The notes under the pieces were generated by a model that saw only the letters and a list, made by a program, of their open reading frames with translations, ran no database searches and was not told the DNA's origin. A stretch of DNA of 64,000 nt from Paramecium sonneborni (lineage: Eukaryota > Ciliophora > Oligohymenophorea > Peniculida > Parameciidae), in contig CAJJDN010000139.1 in assembly GCA_905182985.1 (NCBI GenBank), forward strand, positions 138,668 through 202,667. The letters run 5' to 3'. A program made the translations under genes and the position numbers. Of this stretch, positions 13,338 to 23,494 are shown piece by piece. The number at the start of each line of letters is the position of its first letter. The first letter of the stretch is position 1.

Positions 13338-13809
13338 ATGCAAAAACCTGAATAAGTGATGCAAGATTTTGCTAATTTATTAGATAAATGTATATTGAAT
13401 TAAGAATAAAAATGTTAGATAGAAATGATCCTGAAGCTTGGTCATAAATATACAAGGTTATAAATTATAAACCAACTTAAAATATTCCTAAAGGATAATC
13501 GTTAGATCCAGAGAAAATTCGAGAGTTTTTAAGATTAGGAAAACCTGGAACTTAAGAATTTGATCCTTATGATGATATGATTTATTTTGATGATAACAAA
13601 GTGAAAGAAATAGTTTTAAGATAAAACTTCTTAATAGCAAAAGGTTGATTATAATTAAATTTAGGTTATTTTGATCCAAAGGCGTATTTCCCGTCAATTA
13701 ATTTAAGTAGTTTAGATGATACATCATTTGATGAGAAAATTAAAGGTATATAATATATTAATAATAAGAAATGCTTAAAATACCAGAATAAGGAGATAAG
13801 AAAATTTGA
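13338..13809 (+). CDS. Small unknown protein, 132 aa
   Basis: The model starts at ATG 13338-13340 (MQKPEQVMQDFANLLDKY) and ends at TGA 13807-13809. Three introns are needed: 13390-13418 (29), 13644-13664 (21, starting GTTG rather than GTA) and 13746-13768 (23). The spliced product is 132 residues, acidic and soluble, with LDPEKIREFLRLGKPG and EFDPYDDMIYFDD. The two flanking introns fit the local pattern well; the 21-nt one is atypical but removes the only internal TGA. No family recognised. It is convergent with the histidine kinase gene, stops 44 bp apart. Confidence 0.6.
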
Positions 13810-13853
13810 AAATTACATCATGTCAAAAAATAATTCAATATTACTTTACTAAA

Positions 13854-16548
13854 TCATAATACAAACTTATAAATGCGTATCAATGCTTATTTGAGATCAT
13901 CAATATTCAATGGTTTAGTTAACACTGTTTACATTCCACTTTCATAACATTTTTCTATTTCATATTAACCATTAAAGGCTGTTAATCCTATGATAGGAAT
14001 TGATGGAATGATTTTTCCGCTCATCATATTTCTTAATCTTTTTGTTGTTTACCATCCATCTAAAATTGGCATTTAACAATCCATTAATATAAATACATAT
14101 AGTTAACAATCTTCATCACATTTTTTAGCTTATTTTACAATATCTATAGCCTATTAACCATTATATGCAAGTTATATTTCAAATCCCATTTATCCAAGAA
14201 TCATTTCAAGTGCTTTTTAATTAAAAGAATCATCATCAACTGATAATGCTCTTTAACATTGACATTTTAATTTAAATTTAACTTTGCTGAAGTTTTATTA
14301 TAATTAACTTTAATCATCATTTCTTTATTACATTCTAGACGCAAGTGAATTATGTCTATGTTTATTATTATTTAAAAATTTTGGATTAAAATTAGATTGT
14401 ATTTATATAAGTTGATGAGTTAAACCAAATCTATCGGAATCTATATACTGATATATAATGATTTAATACCTTATATTTATAGATCTGTCTCTATTTAACC
14501 TTAAATTCCTAAAATTTGATTCGAACTTTTTCCAAAATAATCAGCTACTGATGGAAGTTCTTTTACAGGTATATTTTTAAAAGATGAATTTGTAGGTTCT
14601 GCATTAGTAATTATTAATAAACCTTATATAATTAATTTATTATACCTTATAAACCTTCACTTAAATCAGGTACTGTATTAGGTGTTGATAAAGATCCTCT
14701 TTTAAATGTTTTATTTTGACCTAATTATTAAGTAAAAACTTATGTTTGAGTTTTTATTCTAAATTTTACTTCAACACCTTAATTCAAACCCTTAGAATTA
14801 ATTTAAAGATAAGATTTATTTTAAGGAGCCAATGTTATTAAATTCATTTAACTTACCAATAGTCCTAAACCTTACCATTCATGTTATTATGATATACTTC
14901 TATTTAATGCAAAATCTTGTAAATTCTATTGTATTTTTGATAATGTTGCAGGTTCTATTCCTTAACCTTAATCTTATATACTAAACAATACATAACCATC
15001 AAAACCTTATATAACTACTTCAACTTAACCTTTAGAACTAAATTTAACTGAATTTTAAAGTATGTTCACTAAAATTTACATTATTCTATAATAATCAGAT
15101 TTTATCACTGTTGGAATTGATCTCTAAGCATTTACATGCAATCCTATTTTTTTATGCTAAAAAATTAGTTTAAATAAATCATTAATTTCTTATATGATAT
15201 CTACAAAATTAAAATCTGAAAAATCATATTTTATCATCTTCTAATTAAATTATGTGAAATCAATTATATCTCTTATTATATAAGCTTATAATCTTAATGA
15301 ATTTTTAGCAGGATCAATAAAATTCTCTTTTAATTATTAAGGTAATTGATTTGTTTAACTTAAACCTTATAAAAATAATTCTGCACTATTTAATGGTGTT
15401 CTTAATTCATGTGAAAAAGAATCTACCATTTTTACTATGAATTATTCTTTTGTTTCAATCTTTTTGAAATTAGTTTACAATGTTATATCCTATATTATTA
15501 TTAAATATTCATTTTCATCCTATGCAGATGAAATTTTAAATAATAGATTTCTCTCTTCAAAAAATGCATCATTACCTTTACAAAATGTCGCTGATAATTC
15601 TAATTAATCATCGCGTGTTTTAAATTTTTCTAATTGACCTAAATTTAATAAATTTAAGATTTATTTTATTGTGAAGATTTTAGTTTAAATTTTTTATTAT
15701 GTTACATTAAATGAACCTGAACCTTATAATAAACCATTTTTCTCTAAAACTATGCTTGTTTAATGTATAAAATAATTTTTCTTTTAAACTATTGTGCATT
15801 CCACATTTTCTAATATAAATTTCCCTATGTCATTTTCAGCTTCAAAAATTTATAATAATTGGTCATTTTCAAATAATATTTCTAAATTTTCCTTTTTAAC
15901 TATTACAATCCCTACAGGAAAATTTTATAATTTATTCATCCATTTTAAACTAACAGATTCACTTATTCGATTAATTAATAATGATTATCTAGTTTAATTT
16001 CTTATAGGTTTCAGACCTATATTTGATATTTCTTCTAACTTAATTTTCTCTTTCTTTTTTATAGCATGTTGTTTTTCTTTAAAAATCAACATTGTTGCAT
16101 AACCTACTGAAAAATAAGTAACTCCTTATTCATTCCAAGATATCATCAAAAATAATTAAAGAGCATTCAAAGCTATTATACTTATGAAACTAAATTGCTT
16201 CTATAAAATATCTATCAATTGCTTCTCATAAAATTTAATTAACAGATATCCGTATCTCAAAATTTCTTTAAAATAAAAGCAACAATAAAATATTTGAATC
16301 AATTAAGCAAATAACATTATAATTTGCAAATATTTTCTCTTTTTTCTTCCAAATTTCTTTGCAATACAAGGCGATAATATTATACCTAACAATTAGATTG
16401 TAATTGTATTGATAGTTACTATAAAAGAATCTTTTGAATAACCATAAATTATCGCTGATAGAGCAATATCAATTAAGCATTTGAAATAATACCAAAATTC
16501 TTTATTATTAAATTTCATTAATAAATATACAACAATTAAGTTTCTCAT
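13854..16548 (-). CDS. Hybrid sensor histidine kinase with receiver domain
   Basis: An 880-residue two-component hybrid kinase. The N-terminal part is hydrophobic with several membrane segments (for example around 16300-16530), so it is likely membrane-anchored. Then come the H box SFSHELRTPLN (phospho-acceptor His codon 15409-15411), the N box ILVNILQNSVKFS, the G1 box DQGQGIEP, and G2 QGLGL. The C-terminal receiver has acidic ALSVDDDSF, the phospho-acceptor Asp in LMDCQMP (codon 14089-14091), the Thr of IGLTAFN and the Lys of LTKPLN. Introns at 14623-14645 (23) and 14441-14469 (29) restore frame. All residues for autophosphorylation and intramolecular relay are present; the downstream phosphotransfer partner is not in this window. 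The start MRNLIVV is the first usable ATG, but coding-like sequence extends upstream and is interrupted by TGA, so the true N-terminus is uncertain. Confidence 0.9.
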
Positions 16549-16798
16549 TTATATATTTTATATGTAAACACTATAATTTGGAATTAAAATATATCACTAT
16601 TCAAAATATAATTTAATTCTATAGATTCAATAATAAGTTGTTAAGTCATTATTTGGAAATATAATTTAGATATCGAATAACGGTTATATTTATCCAAGAA
16701 AGATGAATTTTAAATTATTCACTTTGAAATCAACTAAGAATAAATTAAATCATTAATTTATTAATAAATATTTTATATATATATGTAAATATATATAC
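16549..16798. other. Short intergenic stretch with coding-like upstream frame
   Basis: Reading upstream of the histidine kinase start in the same frame gives ..FPNNDLTTYY-stop-IYRIKLYFE and on to the annotated Met. A 27-nt GT..AG segment (16571-16597) could hide one of two TGA codons, but not the other. Confidence 0.4.
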
Positions 16799-17538
16799 TC
16801 ATTCACAATAAAAGGCTATACTTTATTACAATTCTAATAATCCAGTTCTGTTTCTTATAAATTATATAATTGAAATTACCTCACGCTGGTAAAGTGAAGA
16901 ACTTATGATGAATAGATATGTTTATCTAATTTTTCTCTACTTTTTTAAACTAATTCATCAATTTTTGAAATTTTATCACATTTTGTAAAAACAATTGTAA
17001 ATGGTTTTTCTAAACTTTACATTAATTATAATGTCATAGAATCAACATCTTTAAATCTGATAATAATTAAAATATATATTTACCCATGTTCACCATCTAT
17101 TAAAACATATGATTATTTTAAAAAAGGGCTATTTTTAATATAATATTGCATAAGATATCCCCAATTTTAAACATCTTTTTTATTTCCTTTTGCAAAACCA
17201 TAACCAGGAGAATCAACAATCACCTTAGATTAGCCTAAATTATAAAAATCTAACGATCTAGTTTTCCCAGGATAATTTGAAGTTTCAGCAATATTTCTTC
17301 CTAATAAAGCATTTAATAAACTTGATTTTCCTACATTTGATCTTCCTAAAAAATGTAAAATCTTAAATAAATTTACCTATAATTAAAAACTAAGCAATAT
17401 GAATGATTAATTTACCTCTTTTCTTTTAATTTTATTTAATTCTTATTCACGTTATTTTAACTGAAGGAAATTATCAATATTATTTTTCTCGAATTTACCT
17501 TCTATACTAATCATTTTATAGAAAATTTCTGAAGCCAT
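16799..17538 (-). CDS. EngB/YihA-type GTP-binding protein
   Basis: A 209-residue small GTPase of the EngB (YsxC/YihA) family, which in bacteria and organelles assists large-ribosomal-subunit assembly. Motifs in order: G1 [10 protein letters not shown]2 region YPGKTRS, G3 DSPGYGFA, G4 FTKCDK and a G5-like [12 protein letters not shown] near the C-terminus. This is the family's usual length. Four introns are needed: 17390-17415 (26), 17346-17376 (31), 17057-17083 (27) and 16854-16879 (26). The first two leave a 13-nt micro-exon (17377-17389) that codes for the hydrophobic strand just before the P-loop. In a eukaryote the protein is most likely mitochondrial; I see only a weak basic N-terminus, so targeting is inferred. 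Start MASEIFYKM; an upstream extension is possible. Confidence 0.88.
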
Positions 17539-18041
17539 TTGACTCTAAATAAGTCTTGTGGATAATTACTCACATATTTAGGTTTCAGAAATTAGATTGG
17601 CTCTCCTTTTAAGTCAAAAATTGTTGAAGAAAATCGAAATTGAGAAATTTTTATGAACATGCAGAGATAAATAAAATAAATAATATAAAAATCTAATTAC
17701 TCTCTATTCTTTCGTTTTTATTTCATATCTAATCAGAACACATTCTAAAACTTCTTCTTTAAAAAAGTTCTGAATCTAAATTCAGTGAAATTCTTCTTTA
17801 GGATTTTGGTGGTGTTTATGCTGTATCAAGAGAATATAATGAATTTCTTTAATTGCAATATTTTTCGACTTAAGTCAATTGATTAATTCCCAACTGATCT
17901 AAATATGTGACAATTGATTATTCTATGTCATTTTTAATTGGTAACCATCCGTAAGTAAATTATTCGTTTTTTGATGAATTGTCATTTGATTTCTAGAACT
18001 GAGGTGATTGCATTAATATTATTATATTTTAATATTATATT
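17539..18041. other. Intergenic, no gene seen
   Basis: About 500 bases between two minus-strand genes. A plus-strand frame at 17971-18162 is antisense to the end of the HTH gene and to its 3' flank and has no protein character. Nothing else is supported. Confidence 0.5.
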
Positions 18042-18536
18042 TCATGATTTTGAAATCCTTTTATTTCTAATTAGTTTATATTTTCTCACAAATTTATCTG
18101 TCCAACCTTTACTTGCTTTGAAATCAACTCCTTATTTAATCATTTTTAAAGCTTATGTCTAAATCATTGCTCGAGACACTCTTTTATTAGTATTTTATAT
18201 TGTTTCATGACACCAAGCAGCTAATTTTTATTCCATTTCTAAATCTATAGATTTGCGCCCACATCCTTTCTTTCTAAAAGGACCTTATTTTTTCCATCTT
18301 CTAATGTTCTTTAATGGTATATCTAATTCATCTGCTATAGTTCTTTCATCTCTTCCTTCCTCAATCCATTTGAGCGCACAAATTTTTAAACTTAGACTAT
18401 AACTTCTGTACTTTCCTCTTTCTTTTTTCTTTTTTTTTCTTTATTATCTTGCCTTTATATCTCTTACTCTTTAACAAAGGTTCTTTCTAAATTTCACAGG
18501 AATTAATTGAAATTTTTCACAAATTGGTTTCTCCAT
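18042..18536 (-). CDS. CENP-B/Tc5-type HTH DNA-binding protein
   Basis: A 164-residue protein with two helix-turn-helix units in the order seen in CENP-B, pogo and Tc5 transposase N-termini. A basic linker (KARQQRKKKKKKERGK) leads into SLKICALKWIEEGRDERTIADELDIP and KNIRRWKKQG, then a second unit with KRVSRAMIQTQALKMIKQG and GWTDKFVRKYKLIRNKR. TGA follows directly, so there is no DDE integrase domain. It is therefore either a domesticated DNA-binding protein or a transposase N-terminal remnant; the intact frame and absence of decay favour the former. The frame is open further upstream (alternative ATG at 18626 gives 194 aa); I chose 18536 because the added part is hydrophobic and low-complexity. 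Nuclear role inferred from the fold. Confidence 0.75.
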
Positions 18537-18891
18537 GTTGTAATAAAAGTGAAGAGTTATCATTTTTTTATTAAAATCTATTTTTATATAAATCAATCTC
18601 ATCCTGTAAATATTGAATTTCTTCATTAATTGCAAATTTCTAAATTTTGTCAACTCAAATACTTTTAATTTAAATCTAAAATATTTTTCCTAATTAACAA
18701 ATTCTACTAATATTTAATCAAAACCAACTTTAATTATACTTATTTTAATTCATTCCAATTCTTTGACTATTCTTAATTTTCTTCTACTTATTTATAAAAT
18801 ATATTTTAAACTTTTTCTAACTTATTTTATAAGCAAAGAAACTTATATTATATTATAAGGATTTATATTATTTTAATATTTTATTTTATAA
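18537..18891. other. Divergent intergenic region
   Basis: About 355 bases between the divergently oriented HTH gene and the small plus-strand gene at 18892. It probably carries both 5' regions. I see no recognisable motif beyond poly-T and poly-A runs. Confidence 0.5.
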
Positions 18892-19431
18892 ATGATTGAA
18901 GATTTAAAAAGACAACACGATTTATTATTGGAAGAAATGTAATCTTGTTAATATACATTGACTTCTGTTGAAGAAAAAGGGCTTATGATAATTTCAAAAG
19001 GTTATCTTGGGTATTTAATTACTAAAGGATTATGGTTGAAATTAAGGATCTGGATTTCTATAGAAGAAGACAATTTCATCAAGTGTAAATTAATTTTATG
19101 TGAAAATTATCTATATAAAGAAAATGCATAGAAATCACTTAACTTAATTTTATCAAATTTTAAATTGGCAACAACATAAGCGTGATAATTATAATAAATT
19201 AAAATTTTAAGTTAATATCATATTACTATTCAATTCTTCTTCATGGGAGATGCTTGGCTAAAATATTCAGAATCCTCTTATTCAAATTTTTAAAGAAATT
19301 TTTCGAAATCTTTCATTCTTATTTTTACAGTAGAAATACTTGAAGTAGATTTTACAAGCGATCTTTAAGAAAAGAGCTATGATATGTGTTGTAAAATATA
19401 CCGAAAGTAAGCTACTGTTTTTTTTTAATGA
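18892..19431 (+). CDS. Unknown protein, 169 aa
   Basis: The model starts MIEDLKRQHDLLLEEM and ends at TGA 19429-19431, with one 30-nt intron (19182-19211, GTG..AAG) that spans the only internal TGA. The N-terminus looks like a short amphipathic helix, and VEEKGLMIISKGYLG looks well conserved in character. The second exon includes FFFMGDAWLKYSE and FILIFTVEILEVDF. Another possible 36-nt intron near 19017 would not change frame. The 3' end overlaps the minus-strand EF-hand frame, so one of the two 3' ends may be misread. Family not recognised. Confidence 0.4.
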
Positions 19432-20082
19432 TTATTTATTATTATTCTTGAAGAGACTTTTAAAATTATCAAAATCAATCTGATCATTTTATACTTCTAA
19501 TTATTCTAGAAACTCATCTACATCAAATTACAAATCGAATTCCTCTTTTAAAATTTCAATTATTCTATTTTTATGAATATATCCAGTTGAATCAGGTTCT
19601 CCTCCTAATGCTACGAATGCATCAACTAAAATATGTTTTTAAATTGTACTAAATTCATTAAAATGGATTTATAAGTCTTCATGTTTATTTTCTGATTCAA
19701 AATCTCTACACACTTTTGCAACAAATATAATTGTTTAGAAATCTAATTATTATGTATTTCTAAGTTCAATTTCCTTAAAGATTTTTTCTTTGCATTTTTA
19801 ATCAATAGAGAATCCGAATTCTAGTTTTTCACTTCACAATTACATACCCTTTAATAGATCAATCATATCATGATAACTCAAATAGCCTTATTTATTGTAA
19901 TCTAATCTTTTGAATATTTTTAACAATATTTCAATTTCAACTTTTGGTAATTCACAACCCTAAACCTAAGAATACTTTAAAAGTAGATTGTAATCTAATT
20001 TGTTATTTTTTTAATTAATTAGCTAGACTCTTTAAGAAGACTATTATTCCACAATAGGTATGCTATTAATATTGCTGTCCAT
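19282..20082 (-). CDS. EF-hand calcium-binding protein
   Basis: The frame starts at ATG 20080-20082 (MDSNINSIPIVEQQSS). The best EF loop is DYNKQGYLSYHD, a 12-residue loop with Asp at 1, Asn at 3, Gly at 6 and an acidic residue at 12, preceded by the helix LLKIFKRL. A second, degenerate pair follows: LVDAFVALGGEPDSTGYIHKNRIIEIL and then DVDEFLEQ..IDFDNFKSLF. This arrangement (one good loop, several divergent) is typical of calmodulin-superfamily proteins in cilia. No TGA occurs in frame after SLFKNNNKQ until 19282-19284, so the model overlaps the convergent gene by about 150 bases; the natural end near 19430 may be obscured by an indel. Probable role: Ca-dependent regulator. Confidence 0.65.
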
Positions 20083-20308
20083 TATATAGATAGTCTGTTA
20101 TTAATATATATTTATTTGATTTGAATGATTAATTTAAAAAATTTCAAAATGATGGAAAATATTTTTCTTTTTTATTTGTAAATGAATGTTCATTTTAAGC
20201 TATGTCTTTATGATATAAAAGAAGAATTGAATTCTAAAATGCAATGTTGTTAAATTTATGTTATTATATATTATTATAAAAAATATTTATAATAAAATCA
20301 TAGTAAAT

Positions 20309-21557
20309 TCAAAATAAATCATCTGACATCATATCTTAAAGTTCTTTGCCTTTTTTAGAGTTTACAACTTTATTTATAGTTTTAGCTGATGCTTATGTTT
20401 TTTATGAAATTAAGCTTGAATTATTTAATTTCTTTTCTTCTTATTATTCTTTTTTACTTTCAATTTTTTGTTAAATCTCTTAAATGTTATTACTAATGAT
20501 TTGATTTTTATATTATTATTGAATATCTGATTACTCAAGTACTTTATTAATATCAATTAAATCTTTAGCTTATGAATTTTTATATTAGATTAATGCCATT
20601 TCTCTATCAAATCCATTAGTTAAACCATCAGTATACCATATTGTATCCTTAACTTATTTAATTAATTTTTCAATATTTGGTTCATCTACTTTTTTTCTTA
20701 CTCCATACTATTATGAAGTAGCATTTTTTAATTATCTGGCTCCCTTATTTAAGAAATCTAAATCTCTAATAATTTTAAAATAATCTTTTTTAGTTTCTTC
20801 AATCATCTTCTCCATTTCTTATAGGCTTTTTTTTGGAATTTCAGCTTTGATTTCCTATTATTTAGTTTGATGTTCATTTTAAACTTATTTCCTTTCTTAA
20901 GCAGACATAGCCCTATATTGATCCTAAGTATTATTAAAAATTTATTCGAATACTTTCTTCTGGATTGGAAAAGAATTTGGAATTCTTAATAACTCTGGTA
21001 ATGGCAATCTTACAAATTCTTATACTTTCTTTTCTATCTTTTCTTCTTCTAATTTTTTTACAAACTTCTCTATATATTAATCATGTTCTTTTTATAACTC
21101 TTATTAAATATTCTCAATTGTAACAACAGTATCAGAATAATTGTCTTCATGAATAGAAGAGTATCTATCTTTTTATTCCTCTTGTTTTAATTACTTAATT
21201 CTCAAGTATTAAAACAACTCCATTTATAATTTCTCTTCCATAATGGTTTACTTAAAATAGTAACATTTGTACATCATCTTTATCATTAACAGCTTATGCA
21301 CCTCCAAAAGGAGGAGGATTTTCCATTTAAATAAATTCAGGAAGAGTTATTATTTCTTTTACTTATTTCTGTTTAAATTAGCAAGGTAAAGGAGGAATTT
21401 ATTCACTAAATTTATCTATTCTTTTTGGTTTATTAACTTAATCTAAAAAATGATCGAATTCGTATTATTTAATTTTTTAAATATTCTATGATTTTAAAAT
21501 GAGTTCTTTTCCTTTGATTTTACTTGGAATTGAAGGGGCTGGCTTTATTTGTTTCAT
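20309..21557 (-). CDS. Coiled-coil protein, 408 aa
   Basis: The product runs from MKQIKPAPSIPSKIKGKE (ATG 21555-21557) to TGA 20309-20311. One 22-nt intron, 21251-21272, restores frame after GGAQAVNDKDD. The first 100 residues are proline-containing and basic (PPLPCQFKQKQ, then MENPPPFGGAQ). The remainder is highly charged, Glu/Lys/Gln-rich and heptad-like, so a long coiled coil is expected (for example QEMEKMIEETKKDYFKIIRDL). A second, truncated 5' copy exists at 22383-22670 because of the duplicated contig end. No specific family recognised; basal-body, axonemal or scaffold roles are guesses. Confidence 0.75.
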
Positions 21558-22381
21558 AATTATATAATTATAAAATAAATTAATAATTCAATAAATTTAA
21601 GTAAAAGTTCTCACAACCAATCTATTAATGTTTTTGTTTTTTAGTAAAGATTATGGAAGAAGTGTAATTATTAATTTCAATTAACTAAATTCTTAATCTT
21701 CTATATAATACCATATTAGAAATTCTACGCTTATTATAGCCAATGATCTAAAATTTATATATGAAATCGTACATTAATCCTGAGTATAAGAAGAAATTAC
21801 TTAATTTATCTTTTACTTCTTAGCCTATTGTCATAGTTTATTCATAAAAATAATTGAAACTAGTATAGACTAAGTATTCCATATCATAAAAATATTGAAC
21901 AAATATATTTTAATGAGTTTATGAATCTAAATATTCTTATAATAGTGTTATATCTGTTTCATATTAGAGAGAGTCTCTTTCATATGAAAATTCACTCTGT
22001 AATAAATTTTAATATTTTTACATCATCCCACTAATTCCCTAAGTTAAATACATATAAGTAATATCTTTTTCACTGTAGGTTAAATCGGAGGAAATATTAC
22101 AAAAATAATAAAATTTAGGAAAATTTTCACATAGATTTCCTTACAACGCTGTCATAATAATATTTTATGTTGATGTATTAAAAATATCATTTTCCATAAC
22201 TTCATCAATTATATCATTGATAATTGGTAACAACTAATCAGTATAATTAAAAAATTAAGATATAATTTCTGTTTAATTAATGTATTTTAATGAATCAGAA
22301 TTTATTAAGTATTCAGTTTTAATTAATTCTCCTAATAATACTGAACTATCAAATATTTTCTTGAGTTTAACAAATTAAAAA
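21270..22381. repeat. 1112-bp direct duplication, copy 1
   Basis: Identical to 22383-23494 (offset 1113) with one N at 22382 between them. Copy 1 is continuous with the coiled-coil gene on its left. It contains that gene's first exon and a headless copy of the 3' end of the membrane-protein gene (21588-22381). Confidence 0.93.
21588..22381 (-). pseudogene. Duplicate 3' fragment of TmcB/TmcC-like gene
   Basis: A copy of the last 794 bases of the gene at 22701-27189, including its TGA (21588-21590) and its last 25-nt intron (21748-21772). It is cut off at the single N and therefore has no start. In a collapsed assembly this is simply the 3' end of that gene, only 30 bp from the ATG of the coiled-coil gene. 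Confidence 0.85.
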
Positions 22382-22382
22382 N

Positions 22383-22670
22383 TACATCATCTTTATCATT
22401 AACAGCTTATGCACCTCCAAAAGGAGGAGGATTTTCCATTTAAATAAATTCAGGAAGAGTTATTATTTCTTTTACTTATTTCTGTTTAAATTAGCAAGGT
22501 AAAGGAGGAATTTATTCACTAAATTTATCTATTCTTTTTGGTTTATTAACTTAATCTAAAAAATGATCGAATTCGTATTATTTAATTTTTTAAATATTCT
22601 ATGATTTTAAAATGAGTTCTTTTCCTTTGATTTTACTTGGAATTGAAGGGGCTGGCTTTATTTGTTTCAT
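22383..22670 (-). pseudogene. Duplicate 5' fragment of coiled-coil gene
   Basis: A copy of the first exon of the gene at 20309-21557 (ATG here at 22668-22670). It is cut by the N immediately inside the intron. Artefact of the duplicated contig end. Confidence 0.85.
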
Positions 22671-23494
22671 AATTATATAATTATAAAATAAATTAATAAT
22701 TCAATAAATTTAAGTAAAAGTTCTCACAACCAATCTATTAATGTTTTTGTTTTTTAGTAAAGATTATGGAAGAAGTGTAATTATTAATTTCAATTAACTA
22801 AATTCTTAATCTTCTATATAATACCATATTAGAAATTCTACGCTTATTATAGCCAATGATCTAAAATTTATATATGAAATCGTACATTAATCCTGAGTAT
22901 AAGAAGAAATTACTTAATTTATCTTTTACTTCTTAGCCTATTGTCATAGTTTATTCATAAAAATAATTGAAACTAGTATAGACTAAGTATTCCATATCAT
23001 AAAAATATTGAACAAATATATTTTAATGAGTTTATGAATCTAAATATTCTTATAATAGTGTTATATCTGTTTCATATTAGAGAGAGTCTCTTTCATATGA
23101 AAATTCACTCTGTAATAAATTTTAATATTTTTACATCATCCCACTAATTCCCTAAGTTAAATACATATAAGTAATATCTTTTTCACTGTAGGTTAAATCG
23201 GAGGAAATATTACAAAAATAATAAAATTTAGGAAAATTTTCACATAGATTTCCTTACAACGCTGTCATAATAATATTTTATGTTGATGTATTAAAAATAT
23301 CATTTTCCATAACTTCATCAATTATATCATTGATAATTGGTAACAACTAATCAGTATAATTAAAAAATTAAGATATAATTTCTGTTTAATTAATGTATTT
23401 TAATGAATCAGAATTTATTAAGTATTCAGTTTTAATTAATTCTCCTAATAATACTGAACTATCAAATATTTTCTTGAGTTTAACAAATTAAAAA
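22383..23494. repeat. 1112-bp direct duplication, copy 2
   Basis: Second copy of 21270-22381, continuous with the body of the large membrane-protein gene on its right. The true genome most likely has a single copy. Confidence 0.93.

Noticed and set aside
15794..15997. Plus-strand frame of 67 codons
   Set aside because: Antisense to the histidine kinase; no protein character.
21649..21900. Plus-strand frame starting MEEVQLLISINQIL
   Set aside because: It is antisense to the 3' end of the giant membrane gene, whose frame there is supported by homology to its paralogue.
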